This document shows, one piece after another, positions 36,468-45,662 of a stretch of 49,631 nucleotides of DNA. The DNA comes from an actinobacterium SCGC AAA044-N04 (GTDB taxonomy: Bacteria; Actinomycetota; Actinomycetes; Nanopelagicales; Nanopelagicaceae): assembly GCA_000378885.1 (NCBI GenBank), contig KB900465.1:1-49631 (forward strand), read 5' to 3'. Below the pieces are notes generated by a model. It was not told the origin of the DNA. It was given only the letters and a program-made list of their open reading frames with translations, and did no database searches. Every line of letters begins with the position of its first letter. Within the stretch, counting starts at the first letter, position 1. A program made the translations under genes and the position numbers.

Positions 36468-37873
36468 CAATCGCACATCCAGAACTCGAAGGTATCGGCA
36501 ACTACGAATACGGTTGGTCGGATAAGAGCGATGTAGGTACCAACGCTAAGCGTGGTCTGAATGAAGATGTCGTGCGCGATATTTCTTCTAAGAAATCAGA
36601 GCCACAGTGGATGCTAGACCTTCGCTTAAAGGGCCTTGCTCTATTTGAGAAGAAGCCAATGCCCAACTGGGGATCAGATCTTTCTGGAATTTTCTTCGAC
36701 ACAATCAAGTACTTCGTGCGCTCTACAGAAAAGCAGGCCGCAACATGGGAAGACCTGCCTGATGAAATTAAAAACACATACGATCGACTAGGTATCCCAG
36801 AAGCTGAAAAGCAACGCCTAGTTTCAGGAGTTGCAGCGCAATATGAGTCAGAGGTTGTTTATCACTCAATCCGTGAGGATCTAGAGAAGCAAGGCGTCAT
36901 TTTCCTTGATACAGATAGCGCGCTCAAGCAGTATCCAGAGCTATTTAAAGAGTATTTCGGAACCGTTATCCCAGTAGGAGATAACAAGTTCGCTGCACTT
37001 AATACTTCTGTGTGGTCTGGTGGTTCATTTATCTATGTTCCTAAGGGTGTTCACGTGGATATCCCTTTACAGGCATATTTCCGCATCAACACTGAGAACA
37101 TGGGTCAGTTCGAGCGCACATTAATCATCGCTGATGAAGATTCATACATTCACTATGTTGAAGGCTGTACCGCTCCTATCTATAAGTCAGATTCACTTCA
37201 CTCTGCTGTAGTTGAGATTATTGTGAAAAAGGGTGCTCGCGTTCGCTACACCACAATTCAAAACTGGTCTAACAACGTTTACAACTTGGTTACCAAGCGC
37301 GCTACGTGTGCTGAAGGTGCAACCATGGAGTGGGTCGATGGAAACATCGGTTCAAAGGTAACAATGAAATACCCTGCAATCTTTTTAATGGGTCCACATG
37401 CAAAGGGTGAGACGTTATCTCTTGCCTTTGCTGGAGAAGGACAGCATCAAGATTCTGGCGCCAAGATGGTTCACGCAGCTCCATACACATCATCATCTGT
37501 TATCTCTAAATCTGTTGCACGAAATGGTGGACGTACTTCTTATCGTGGACTTGTTCAAGTTCAAGAGGGAGCCCATCACTCTAAGAGCACAGTTAAATGT
37601 GATGCACTTCTAGTTGACACAATCTCTCGCTCTGACACATATCCATATGTTGATATCCGAGAAGATGATGTTTCAATGGGTCACGAAGCAACTGTTTCAA
37701 AGATCTCTGATGATCAACTCTTCTACTTGATGTCTCGTGGATTAACTGAAGATGAAGCTATGGCAATGATTGTCCGTGGATTTATTGAGCCAATTGCACG
37801 TGAGCTGCCTATGGAATATGCATTAGAGCTCAATCGCCTCATTGAACTTCAAATGGAAGGTGCTGTTGGTTAA
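36464..37873 (+). CDS. sufB: Fe-S cluster assembly scaffold SufB
   Basis: A 469-residue SufB from ATG 36464 ([22 protein letters not shown]), with GAAAGG 7 bases upstream. A longer frame starting inside sufR is rejected. SufB stretches include [38 protein letters not shown] with the conserved Cys, and the parallel beta-helix core ending [21 protein letters not shown]. No intein or insertion is present, whereas some mycobacterial SufB proteins carry an intein. It forms SufBC2D, on which clusters are built. It overlaps sufD by one base. Confidence 0.97.
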   Translation: MTIAHPELEGIGNYEYGWSDKSDVGTNAKRGLNEDVVRDISSKKSEPQWMLDLRLKGLALFEKKPMPNWGSDLSGIFFDTIKYFVRSTEKQAATWEDLPDEIKNTYDRLGIPEAEKQRLVSGVAAQYESEVVYHSIREDLEKQGVIFLDTDSALKQYPELFKEYFGTVIPVGDNKFAALNTSVWSGGSFIYVPKGVHVDIPLQAYFRINTENMGQFERTLIIADEDSYIHYVEGCTAPIYKSDSLHSAVVEIIVKKGARVRYTTIQNWSNNVYNLVTKRATCAEGATMEWVDGNIGSKVTMKYPAIFLMGPHAKGETLSLAFAGEGQHQDSGAKMVHAAPYTSSSVISKSVARNGGRTSYRGLVQVQEGAHHSKSTVKCDALLVDTISRSDTYPYVDIREDDVSMGHEATVSKISDDQLFYLMSRGLTEDEAMAMIVRGFIEPIARELPMEYALELNRLIELQMEGAVG

Positions 37874-38955
37874 TGTCTGTTTTAACTACTAATTACTTAA
37901 CCCCAACGGGGCGCGAAGAGGCTTGGCGGTTCACACCACTTAAGCGCTTGCGCGGTTTACATGATGGCACAGCCATTGTTGGAGGCCGTAATTCCCTTGT
38001 AACGAAGGCGGGATTACCTCAGGGTGCCAGCTTTACTCGTGAATCTTTGGCACCTCTTGCTGTGAGCGATGATGTCATCATCGAGCGCATCCGCGGAGAA
38101 GTCTCTGATGTTGCACATCTTTCTATTGATGCAAATGCGGAAATTAAAGAGCCAATCTTTTTGACTCGCTCAGCTGGCGCCCTTGATTCTGCTGAACTTT
38201 CCAGAGTGCGTATTTCACTAGGTACTCACGCTGTCGCAACAGTAATCGTTGAAAACATTGGCGATACATTGCTGGCAGAAGATTTAGAGATAGCTTTAGC
38301 TCCTGGATCATCGCTGACTTTCGTGACTCTTCAGGAGTTTGATTCAAAGAGTGTCTACACCGCCCGCCACCATGCAGTGGTTGATAAGGATGCAACATTC
38401 AAATCAATCACAGTAACCGTTGGGGGAGATGTAGTACGTATCCTTCCAACTGTTGAATTCACGGCACCTGGTGCATCAGCAGAACTTCTAGGAGTGTATT
38501 TCGCAACTACCGGACAGTTCTTTGAGCACCGTATGCACGTTGATCACGCTGTGCCAAATGCTAAATCTCGAGTGAACTTCAAAGGTGCTCTTGCTGGCAG
38601 AGATGCTCACACAGTGTGGATCGGTGATGTTTTGATTCGCGCTGTTGCCGAAGGTACTGATACTTATGAACTCAATAGAAATCTCTTGCTCACTGATGGA
38701 GCACGCGCTGATTCTGTTCCCAACCTTGAGATTGAAACTGGTGAAATCGTTGGTGCCGGACACGCAAGTACTACAGGCCGCTTTGATGATGAGCAGTTGT
38801 TCTATTTGATGTCACGTGGAATCACATTAGAAAATGCCCGTCGCCTTGTTGTTCGTGGTTTCTTCAATGAAATAATCACAGAGATTGGCAACGAAGAAGT
38901 GCAAGAGCGCCTCATGGAGCGCATAGATGGCGAACTTGAAAGAGCTGGTGCATAA
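37873..38955 (+). CDS. sufD: Fe-S cluster assembly protein SufD
   Basis: A 360-residue SufD, paralogous to SufB. The N-terminus GREEAWRFTPLKRLRGL is typical. The beta-helix domain contains HRMHVDHAVPNAKSRVNFKGALAGRDAHTVWIGDVLI with the conserved His. The C-terminal helices FYLMSRGITLENARRLVVRGFFNEI mirror those of SufB. It pairs with SufB as the second scaffold subunit. It starts on the sufB stop (TAATG), and the ferredoxin gene follows directly after its stop. Confidence 0.95.
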   Translation: MSVLTTNYLTPTGREEAWRFTPLKRLRGLHDGTAIVGGRNSLVTKAGLPQGASFTRESLAPLAVSDDVIIERIRGEVSDVAHLSIDANAEIKEPIFLTRSAGALDSAELSRVRISLGTHAVATVIVENIGDTLLAEDLEIALAPGSSLTFVTLQEFDSKSVYTARHHAVVDKDATFKSITVTVGGDVVRILPTVEFTAPGASAELLGVYFATTGQFFEHRMHVDHAVPNAKSRVNFKGALAGRDAHTVWIGDVLIRAVAEGTDTYELNRNLLLTDGARADSVPNLEIETGEIVGAGHASTTGRFDDEQLFYLMSRGITLENARRLVVRGFFNEIITEIGNEEVQERLMERIDGELERAGA

Positions 38956-39252
38956 ATGGCCGACTTAACATTAGATCAATTAGAGGTCGGCAAGCCGGTC
39001 AAGATTGAAAAAGATGGCAAGACCATCTGTGTTGCCCGAGTGGGCGATGAAGTCTTTGCAGTTGATGACACTTGCTCTCACTCAGAGGCTTCACTATCAG
39101 AGGGTGAAGTTACAGATTTCAAAATTGAATGCTGGCTACATGGTGCTGAATTCGATTTGAGAACTGGTGAGGCGTTGACCTTGCCGGCGAACATAAGCCT
39201 TGAAACATATGCAGTAAAGATCGACGGAAATTCCGTCACGGTTGAGATTTAG
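38956..39252 (+). CDS. Rieske-type [2Fe-2S] ferredoxin (suf-associated)
   Basis: A 98-residue Rieske-fold protein. The cluster-binding pairs are TCSHSEASLSEG (Cys-x-His) and CWLHGAEFDLRTG (Cys-x2-His). There is no signal or membrane segment, so it is soluble in the cytoplasm. Such proteins lie between sufD and sufC in many actinobacteria and probably donate electrons or serve a client role in cluster assembly; the exact function is not settled. It starts at the base following the sufD stop. Confidence 0.93.
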   Translation: MADLTLDQLEVGKPVKIEKDGKTICVARVGDEVFAVDDTCSHSEASLSEGEVTDFKIECWLHGAEFDLRTGEALTLPANISLETYAVKIDGNSVTVEI

Positions 39253-39276
39253 TACACGAGTAGAAGAGAGAAAATA

Positions 39277-40029
39277 ATGAGCGTTCTAGAAATCCGCGGA
39301 CTACAAGTCTCAGTCGATACTGAAAACGGTAGCGTCGAAATTCTCAAAGGTGTTGACCTAACAATCAAGTCAGGTGAGACACACGCAATCATGGGTCCTA
39401 ATGGATCTGGTAAATCAACTCTTGCCTACTCAATCGCAGGTCACCCTAAGTACACAATCACTGGTGGCTCTGTTACCTTGGATGGCGCAGATGTTTTGGA
39501 TATGACTGTTGATGAACGTGCAAAAGCTGGCTTATTCCTAGCCATGCAGTACCCAGTAGAAGTTCCAGGCGTTTCAGTTTCTAACTTCCTTCGCACAGCA
39601 GCAACAGCCCTTCGCGGTGAAGCACCAAAGCTTCGCACATGGGTCGCCGAAGTTAAGGGTGCAATGGAAGCGTTGAACATGGATCCATCATTTGCTACAC
39701 GCAATGTTAATGAGGGATTTTCTGGCGGCGAAAAGAAGCGCCATGAAATTATGCAGCTTGAGCTACTTAAGCCAAAGATGGCCATTCTTGATGAGACAGA
39801 TTCAGGGTTAGATGTTGATGCTCTTCGTATTGTTTCTGAAGGTGTTAACCGAGCTAAAGCTAATAATGATCTCGGGGTATTGCTTATCACTCACTACACG
39901 CGTATTTTGAAGTACATCAAGCCTGACTTTGTTCACGTTTTTGCTAACGGCAAAATCGTTGAAGAGGGCGGACCAGATCTAGCAGACAAGCTAGAGGCAA
40001 ACGGCTACGCAGATTACGTGAGTAAGTAA
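39277..40029 (+). CDS. sufC: Fe-S cluster assembly ATPase SufC
   Basis: A 250-residue ABC-type ATPase. Walker A is GPNGSGKSTLAYSIAGHPKY, the signature is FSGGEKKRHEIMQLELLKP and Walker B is MAILDETDSGLDVDAL, all SufC-specific variants. The region LFLAMQYPVEVPGVSVSNFLR is the SufC Q-loop stretch. It powers conformational change of SufB-SufD. A 24-base gap separates it from the ferredoxin gene, with a purine-rich site before the ATG. Confidence 0.97.
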   Translation: MSVLEIRGLQVSVDTENGSVEILKGVDLTIKSGETHAIMGPNGSGKSTLAYSIAGHPKYTITGGSVTLDGADVLDMTVDERAKAGLFLAMQYPVEVPGVSVSNFLRTAATALRGEAPKLRTWVAEVKGAMEALNMDPSFATRNVNEGFSGGEKKRHEIMQLELLKPKMAILDETDSGLDVDALRIVSEGVNRAKANNDLGVLLITHYTRILKYIKPDFVHVFANGKIVEEGGPDLADKLEANGYADYVSK

Positions 40030-40036
40030 GGATCTA

Positions 40037-41287
40037 ATGAGTTTTTCTGTTGCGCAAGTACGTAAAGATTTTCCAATCTTTGAACGTACTATTCGCGATG
40101 GTAAAAGGCTTGTCTATTTAGATAGCGGGGCAACGGCGCAAAAGCCGTGGGTAGTCATTAATGCAGAGAGTGATTTCTATTCAAAGCACAATGCTGCCGT
40201 TCATCGAGGAGCTCATCAGCTAGCTGAAGAGGCAACTGATGCCTATGAAGGTGCTCGAGAAATGGTAGCCACATTCATTGGTGGGCAAGAAAGTGAAGTT
40301 ATCTTCACAAAAAGTGCCACCGAGTCGATCAACTTGGTTGCTTATGCAATGGGAAATGCCCAGCCTGGTAATCGTTTCGCCTTAAGTGCATCTGACTCCA
40401 TCGTTGTTACTGAGATGGAACACCACGCTAACTTGATTCCGTGGCAACAATTAGCTGCTCGCACAGGAGCCCAGCTCAAATGGTTTAATGTCACGCAGGA
40501 TTCAAGGTTAGATCTTTCAAATATTGATCAGGTTATTACTGCCAATACAAAGGTAGTTGCGGTCACACACCAATCCAATGTTTTGGGAACTATCAACCCA
40601 TTAGATGCAATTGTGAGGCGCGCACATGAAGTTGGCGCAGTGGTCGTGCTAGATGCTTGCCAGTCAGTTCCACATATGAGTGTGAATGTTGCTGAACTAG
40701 ATGTGGACTTTTTGGCTTTTTCGGGACACAAAGCAGTTGGCCCAACTGGTGTGGGAGTTCTGTGGGGTAAAGCTGAACTTCTAGATGAGCTTCCACCCTT
40801 TCTTACCGGTGGATCAATGATTGAAAATGTAACAATGACGACTGCAACATGGGCTCCGGTTCCACAAAAATTCGAAGCCGGAGTTCCAAATATGGCACAG
40901 GCCGTTGGTCTTGGCGCTGCATGCAAATATCTATCAGAGCTAGGAATGGACGCCGTTCGCGAACATGAGATTGCACTTACTGGATATGCATTAGAGAAGA
41001 TGTCGTCAATAGAGGGAATTAGAATTGTTGGCCCATTAGAAAATGTTGCTCGGGGTGCAACAGTTTCTTTCACGCTTGCTGATATTCATCCGCACGATAT
41101 TGGGCAGTATGTTGATAGTCAGGGTGTAGCTGTGCGCACGGGACACCACTGTGCTTGGCCTTTAGCTCGGGCCATGAATGTTCCAGCTACTACACGTGCC
41201 TCGTTCTATCTCTACAATGATGAGCGTGATGTTGATGCTCTAGTAGAAGCCTTATTAGGTGTTCGAAAATACTTTGGGAGATTTTAG
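40037..41287 (+). CDS. sufS: Cysteine desulfurase SufS
   Basis: A 416-residue class V aminotransferase. Key features are RLVYLDSGATAQKPWVVI, HHANLIPWQ, the PLP lysine in FLAFSGHKAVGPTGVGVLWGK, and the catalytic Cys in VRTGHHCAWPLA. It removes sulfur from cysteine as a persulfide and hands it to SufU. GGATCTA lies between the sufC stop and ATG 40037. Its last base is the first base of the sufU GTG, so the two are translationally coupled, matching their physical partnership. Confidence 0.97.
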   Translation: MSFSVAQVRKDFPIFERTIRDGKRLVYLDSGATAQKPWVVINAESDFYSKHNAAVHRGAHQLAEEATDAYEGAREMVATFIGGQESEVIFTKSATESINLVAYAMGNAQPGNRFALSASDSIVVTEMEHHANLIPWQQLAARTGAQLKWFNVTQDSRLDLSNIDQVITANTKVVAVTHQSNVLGTINPLDAIVRRAHEVGAVVVLDACQSVPHMSVNVAELDVDFLAFSGHKAVGPTGVGVLWGKAELLDELPPFLTGGSMIENVTMTTATWAPVPQKFEAGVPNMAQAVGLGAACKYLSELGMDAVREHEIALTGYALEKMSSIEGIRIVGPLENVARGATVSFTLADIHPHDIGQYVDSQGVAVRTGHHCAWPLARAMNVPATTRASFYLYNDERDVDALVEALLGVRKYFGRF

Positions 41288-41730
41288 TGGAACTCGATTC
41301 GCTGTATCAGGAAGTGATTCTTGATCACTACAAGCACCCACAACATAAGGGACTCAGTCCTGTTTACACGGCGCAGGTAAGCCATGTGAATACAAGTTGC
41401 GGTGATGAAATCACTTTGAATCTTAATGTTGAAAACAATGTCATCACTTCAATTACATGGGATGGCCAAGGCTGTTCAATCTCACAGGCCAGTGTCTCAA
41501 TGCTCAGTGACTTAGTTACCGACAAAACTTTGGAACAAGCCGATGCGATTGTTAAATCTTTTTCAGAGTTAATGGCAAGCAAAGGCACAGCAGCTGGAGA
41601 TCCAGAAATTCTTGAGGATGCAGTGGTATTTGCCGGCGTTTCAAAGTTTCCAGGTCGTGTAAAGTGCGCACTGCTTGGTTGGATGGCCTTCAAAGATGCA
41701 GCGATTCAGTCACAGGGAGAGAGCAAATGA
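41287..41730 (+). CDS. sufU: Sulfur-transfer protein SufU
   Basis: A 147-residue SufU/IscU-like protein starting at GTG 41287. The zinc ligands Cys38 and Asp40 (NTSCGDEI), Cys63 (GQGCSIS) and the distal Cys in GRVKCALLGW are present. The approximately 20-residue insertion typical of SufU versus IscU also appears present. Known role: zinc-dependent acceptor of sulfur from SufS in Gram-positive SUF systems. Its stop overlaps the sufT ATG. Confidence 0.95.
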   Translation: MELDSLYQEVILDHYKHPQHKGLSPVYTAQVSHVNTSCGDEITLNLNVENNVITSITWDGQGCSISQASVSMLSDLVTDKTLEQADAIVKSFSELMASKGTAAGDPEILEDAVVFAGVSKFPGRVKCALLGWMAFKDAAIQSQGESK

Positions 41731-42038
41731 CAACGAGTGTTGAAGATGTAACAGAGGCAATGAAGGATGTTGTCGACCCAGAATTGGGAATAAACGTTGT
41801 CGACTTAGGACTGATTTATGACGTTATGGTCGATGAAGCAAATATTGCAATTCTAAATATGACGCTGACTTCAGCTGCATGCCCTCTTCAAGATGTCATT
41901 GAGGATCAGACGCGTTCAGCGTTAGCGGGTATGACAACAGATGTGAAGATTAACTGGGTTTGGATGCCACCTTGGGGCCCAGACAAGATTTCTGATGATG
42001 GAAGAGATCAGCTTCGCGCTCTCGGTTTTACTGTCTGA
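41727..42038 (+). CDS. sufT: SufT/MIP18-family (DUF59) Fe-S maturation factor
   Basis: A 103-residue protein from ATG 41727 (MTTSVEDVTEAMKDVVDPELGINVVDLGLIYDV), chosen because it overlaps the sufU stop (ATGA); the longer upstream frame is inside sufU. The DPELG.NVVDLGLI and TLTSAACPLQDVIEDQ motifs define the family. SufT homologues help insert clusters under high demand. The invariant Cys in the ACPL segment is present. It is the last gene of the operon; a separate ABC transporter follows after 24 bases. Confidence 0.94.
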   Translation: MTTSVEDVTEAMKDVVDPELGINVVDLGLIYDVMVDEANIAILNMTLTSAACPLQDVIEDQTRSALAGMTTDVKINWVWMPPWGPDKISDDGRDQLRALGFTV

Positions 42039-42062
42039 GGTATAACTCAATAAGGTAGTCAC

Positions 42063-43934
42063 ATGTCAATGCATGCGGCTTGGATGACTCACAGATCAAT
42101 GACTGCAGACCCATCGGTCAAGCAGCAAAAACTCAAAGCCGGCACAGTAAAGCGAATCTTTACATTTGCAAAACCATATCGCCTCAGCATCTGGATCTTC
42201 CTTTTTACAGTTGTCGTGGACGCTGCCTTAATCGTGGCTACGCCATTACTTTTGCGTCAACTAATTGATAAGGGTGTTATTCCAAAAGATGGTGCGTTGG
42301 TAACACGCTTAGCCATACTGGTTGGATTACTTGCTATTGCTGATGCAGCAATGAGCATGCTGGGACGTTATTTCTCCTCTCGAATCGGTGAAGGTCTAAT
42401 TTATGATCTTCGCTCATTAGTCTTTGGCCACGTTCAAAGACAATCCATCGCTTTCTTTACTCGCACACAAACAGGTGCCCTTATTTCTAGAATCAATTCA
42501 GATGTAATGGGGGCTCAGCAGGCATTTACGGCAACTTTGTCAGGCCTTGTCAGCAATGTTGTGAGTTTGGTTCTTGTGGGTGTGACCATGATGATTTTGT
42601 CCTGGCAGATCACGATTTTTTCACTTCTTCTCTTGCCAGCATTTCTCATTCCAACTAAATGGGTTGGCCGCAAGCTTCAAGAGTTAACCCGGGATTCCTT
42701 CAATACCAATGCTGAAATGTCGAGCACGATGACTGAGCGCTTCAATGTCTCTGGTGCGATGCTTGTCGCTCTCTATGGTGAGCCTTCTAGAGAGCGTGAA
42801 TATTTCCGCTCAAGAGCTCGCAAGGTTGCCGATATTGGTATCAAGATGGCAATGCTCAATCGCCTTTTCTTTATCGCACTTACTAGCGTTGCAGCTATCG
42901 CAACAGCGTTCGCCTACGGTATTGGTGGACATTTAGCTATTAACGGGGGAGTGACCGTTGGTACGTTGCTGGCGATTACTGCTCTGCTAGCAAGACTCTA
43001 TGGTCCGCTAACTGCGCTATCGAATGTGCGCATTGATGTGATGACATCACTTGTTTCATTTGAACGTGTGTTTGAAGTGTTAGACCTAGAACCTATGGTT
43101 AAGAATCGCGAGAATGCCATTGAGTTAAAGCCAACTCATCCAAAGATTGAGTTCAAGGACGTTAGTTTTTCATATCCTCGCGCTGAAGAGATTTCACTTG
43201 CTTCCCTTGAATCAGCTGCAAAGCCAGAGACTATTCAAAGTGGTGAAGTACTTCGCGGCCTTTCATTTACAGCAGCCCCTGGAACGCTAACTGCATTAGT
43301 TGGTCCGTCTGGTGCCGGTAAGACAACGATAAGTGCCCTGCTGCCACGTCTCTATGACGTTACAACTGGTGCAATTGAAATTGATGGTCACGACATCCGT
43401 GATCTGACTCTTGAATCTTTACGTGGGTCAATTGGTGTTGTTATGCAAGATGCACACCTATTCCACGAAACTATTGCTGAGAACTTACGTTATGCAAAAA
43501 ACGATGCAACTGAGGATGAAATGCGCATTGCATGTGAGTCAGCACAGATTTGGGAGTTGATTAAGTCGCTACCAAACGGGCTAGACACAATGGTGGGAGA
43601 GCGTGGACACCGTTTATCTGGTGGAGAGAAGCAACGATTAGCTATTGCTCGTTTACTTCTTAAATCTCCTTCAGTTGTCATTCTTGATGAGGCAACGGCG
43701 CATTTAGATTCAGAGAATGAGGCCTTAGTTCAGGCTGCTTTACAGAGCGCACTGAAGGGTCGCACAAGCATTGTTATTGCCCACCGTTTGAGCACTGTGA
43801 GAGATGCTGATCAAATTCTTGTTCTTGAAAAGGGTCAGATAGTTGAGCGTGGAAAACACGATGAACTTGTGGCACGTGGTGGTCTATATGCAGACCTCTA
43901 TAACCGGCAGGACTTAACGGGTGCGGCGAATTAA
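42063..43934 (+). CDS. ABC exporter-type half transporter (membrane plus ATPase)
   Basis: A 623-residue fusion of an ABC transmembrane domain (residues about 35-325, six predicted helices) and an ATPase. Walker A is GPSGAGKTTISALLPRLYD, the signature is LSGGEKQRLAIARLLL, Walker B is SVVILDEATAHLD, and the switch is AHRLSTV. The linker before the ATPase is long (about residues 345-395) and includes charged residues. The substrate is unknown; multidrug or lipid export is usual for this architecture. ATG 42063 has AAGG 8 bases upstream. It lies 24 bases after sufT and may be co-transcribed, although a TATAAC box (42042-42047) could give it a separate start. Its 3' end overlaps SURF1 by 21 bases. 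Confidence 0.92.
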   Translation: MSMHAAWMTHRSMTADPSVKQQKLKAGTVKRIFTFAKPYRLSIWIFLFTVVVDAALIVATPLLLRQLIDKGVIPKDGALVTRLAILVGLLAIADAAMSMLGRYFSSRIGEGLIYDLRSLVFGHVQRQSIAFFTRTQTGALISRINSDVMGAQQAFTATLSGLVSNVVSLVLVGVTMMILSWQITIFSLLLLPAFLIPTKWVGRKLQELTRDSFNTNAEMSSTMTERFNVSGAMLVALYGEPSREREYFRSRARKVADIGIKMAMLNRLFFIALTSVAAIATAFAYGIGGHLAINGGVTVGTLLAITALLARLYGPLTALSNVRIDVMTSLVSFERVFEVLDLEPMVKNRENAIELKPTHPKIEFKDVSFSYPRAEEISLASLESAAKPETIQSGEVLRGLSFTAAPGTLTALVGPSGAGKTTISALLPRLYDVTTGAIEIDGHDIRDLTLESLRGSIGVVMQDAHLFHETIAENLRYAKNDATEDEMRIACESAQIWELIKSLPNGLDTMVGERGHRLSGGEKQRLAIARLLLKSPSVVILDEATAHLDSENEALVQAALQSALKGRTSIVIAHRLSTVRDADQILVLEKGQIVERGKHDELVARGGLYADLYNRQDLTGAAN

Positions 43935-44609
43935 TATTCGCCCATAAATAACTAAGCCAGCAAAGAAGAGCCACTGCAAGGCATACGCCATGTGAGGGCC
44001 ATCGCTGAGTTCTGGAAGTTGTGCAGGTACTGCGGGCGTAAGCGAGCTTTGCGAACCACTTAAGAGATCGATGTAGTAATCCTCGGTATCGAGTTGGGAT
44101 TGCGCATCGAGTTTAGAAATAAGGCCGCTTCCAGATGCAGGCAATGCAAAAAATGATCCTCGGGGAAGTGAGGAATCTAAACGCAACCGACCAGTGATCG
44201 AAACTTTATTTGCTGGAGGGGGAGTAATAGTCGGCGCGATTGTGGCATTAGCTCCCGCTTTTACCCAACCTCGATCTACCCAGAATTTTTCATTATTTTG
44301 AGATGTGAACAAAGTGAGAACTTCAAAGCCATACACGCCTTCGCTATAGCGATTGCGCAGAAGTATTTGCTTAGTTGAGTCAAAAACACCTTGAGTTGTG
44401 ACACTCTGCCACTCAGCTGCAAGCGGTGAATCCTTGACTGCGTCTAGAGAAGTTGGCGCAAGTGCAATATGTTTTTCAATCATCGCATTGCGTGCATGCC
44501 TATCTACCCCACGGTGATATTGCCATTGGGCTGCAATCAGGCAGAGAGCAATTAGGGCGAGTGCAATAAATGACTTAAGAACAGCATATGGTTCGCGAAC
44601 TTTTGCCAT
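43914..44609 (-). CDS. SURF1-family cytochrome oxidase assembly protein
   Basis: A 231-residue protein with a hydrophobic segment near each end (about residues 10-28 and 206-224) and an extracytoplasmic domain between them, as usual for SURF1. Recognisable stretches are AQWQYHRGVDRHARN, LLRNRYSEGVYGFEVLTLF, WVDRGWVKAGA and HMAYALQWLFFAGLVIYGRILIRR. It assists assembly or heme insertion of aa3 oxidase, so it fits functionally with ctaA in this window. It follows the DUF3099 gene after 2 bases. Its end overlaps the convergent ABC gene by 21 bases. Confidence 0.9.
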   Translation of the reverse strand: MAKVREPYAVLKSFIALALIALCLIAAQWQYHRGVDRHARNAMIEKHIALAPTSLDAVKDSPLAAEWQSVTTQGVFDSTKQILLRNRYSEGVYGFEVLTLFTSQNNEKFWVDRGWVKAGANATIAPTITPPPANKVSITGRLRLDSSLPRGSFFALPASGSGLISKLDAQSQLDTEDYYIDLLSGSQSSLTPAVPAQLPELSDGPHMAYALQWLFFAGLVIYGRILIRRTR

Positions 44610-44611
44610 GA

Positions 44612-44884
44612 TTAATCGAGTGATAAAGGTTTCTCTTCGATAATCTGATTATTTCTCGAAATTGTTTCTCGGCCAGCATTAGCGATAACTACAGCAAAAT
44701 ATGGCAGACCAACGGCTCCGGCGAGTGCGATCCAACGATAGGGACTAGGCAAAACAACCGTTAAGACAAAGCACGCTGTTCGAACCATCATGGAAATGAA
44801 ATACCTTTTTTGACGAGCAGCTTGATCACGGGTCAGGGCTAAGGGCGCATCGGTAATCGCGAAAACTTTCTTCTTCTTAGCCAT
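44612..44884 (-). CDS. DUF3099 family small membrane protein
   Basis: A 90-residue protein with a Lys-rich N-terminus, TDAPLALTRDQAARQKRYF, and two hydrophobic segments (about residues 30-45 and 50-68) ending LPYFAVVIANAGRE. This is the actinobacterial DUF3099 pattern. Function unknown. It is expressed from an apparently leaderless promoter (TACTCT, 6 bases, ATG) divergent from fabG and is probably co-transcribed with SURF1. Confidence 0.82.
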   Translation of the reverse strand: MAKKKKVFAITDAPLALTRDQAARQKRYFISMMVRTACFVLTVVLPSPYRWIALAGAVGLPYFAVVIANAGRETISRNNQIIEEKPLSLD

Positions 44885-44890
44885 GTCTTA

Positions 44891-44896
44891 AGAGTA
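44891..44896 (-). promoter_or_regulatory. Leaderless -10 element for DUF3099 gene
   Basis: On the minus strand TACTCT is followed by 6 bases and then ATG 44884. No Shine-Dalgarno is present between them. Confidence 0.55.
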
Positions 44897-44922
44897 GTGC
44901 CAGGCGCACCCAAGCGCTTCTT

Positions 44923-44950
44923 TTGAATACCTCTCGGTAACTAGTAAGTT
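44923..44950 (+). promoter_or_regulatory. Leaderless fabG promoter
   Basis: TTGAAT (44923-44928), a 16-base spacer and TAAGTT (44945-44950) are followed by 6 bases and ATG 44957. This is the best -35/-10 pair among the leaderless candidates. Confidence 0.6.
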
Positions 44951-44956
44951 TTGGCT

Positions 44957-45661
44957 ATGAGTTCAGTGGCATTGGTAACAGGTGGAAATCGCGGTATTGG
45001 TTTGGCAGTTGCACAATCATTAGCAGCTGCCGGTCACGATGTCGTTGTTACCTATCGCAGCGGCACCGCACCAGCTGGCTTTAAATCTGTGATTATGGAT
45101 GTGACCAGTACAGATAGTGTCGATAAAGCTTTCGATGAGATTGAAGCCCAATGGGGAATTCCAGAGATCATTGTTGCCAATGCAGGTATCACTAAAGATG
45201 GTCTTGTCATGCGCATGAGTGATGAGGATTTTGAATCTGTCATTGATGCAAATCTAACAGGGGCCTTTCGTGTGGCACGACGTGCAACGAAAGGTCTTTT
45301 AAAATTGAAAAAGGGACGTCTGATTTTTGTGGGCTCTGTTGTTGGAGCACTTGGTTCTGCTGGGCAAGTGAACTACTCATCTTCCAAATCTGGCCTTGTC
45401 GGAATGGCTAGATCATTTGCTCGTGAAATTGGCAGCCGTGGCATCACAGCAAATGTGGTTGCGCCAGGCTTTGTTGAAACAGATATGACTTCGACTTTGG
45501 ATGAAAAACGCAGAAATGAAATCGCTGGATCTATTCCTCTAGGCCGCTTCTGCTCTGCGCAAGAGATTGCAGATGTCGTCACCTTTATCGCTTCACCACA
45601 AGCCAGCTATATCTCTGGAGCGTTGATTCCAGTAGATGGCGGATTAGGAATGGGTCACTGA
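44957..45661 (+). CDS. fabG: 3-oxoacyl-ACP reductase
   Basis: A 234-residue short-chain dehydrogenase from ATG 44957; a TTG 6 bases upstream is inferior given the promoter spacing. Cofactor motif: VTGGNRGIGLAVAQ. VANAGIT is the NAG motif. The catalytic Ser/Tyr/Lys are in VGSVVGALGSAGQVNYSSSKSG. VAPGFVETDM and ISGALIPVDGGLGMGH complete the fold. It reduces 3-oxoacyl-ACP with NADPH in fatty acid elongation. It is paired with fabI, like mabA-inhA of mycobacteria. Confidence 0.94.
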   Translation: MSSVALVTGGNRGIGLAVAQSLAAAGHDVVVTYRSGTAPAGFKSVIMDVTSTDSVDKAFDEIEAQWGIPEIIVANAGITKDGLVMRMSDEDFESVIDANLTGAFRVARRATKGLLKLKKGRLIFVGSVVGALGSAGQVNYSSSKSGLVGMARSFAREIGSRGITANVVAPGFVETDMTSTLDEKRRNEIAGSIPLGRFCSAQEIADVVTFIASPQASYISGALIPVDGGLGMGH

Positions 45662-45662
45662 G

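Noticed and set aside
36464..37873. Intein in sufB
   Set aside because: The length (469 residues) and continuous conserved motifs show no insertion.
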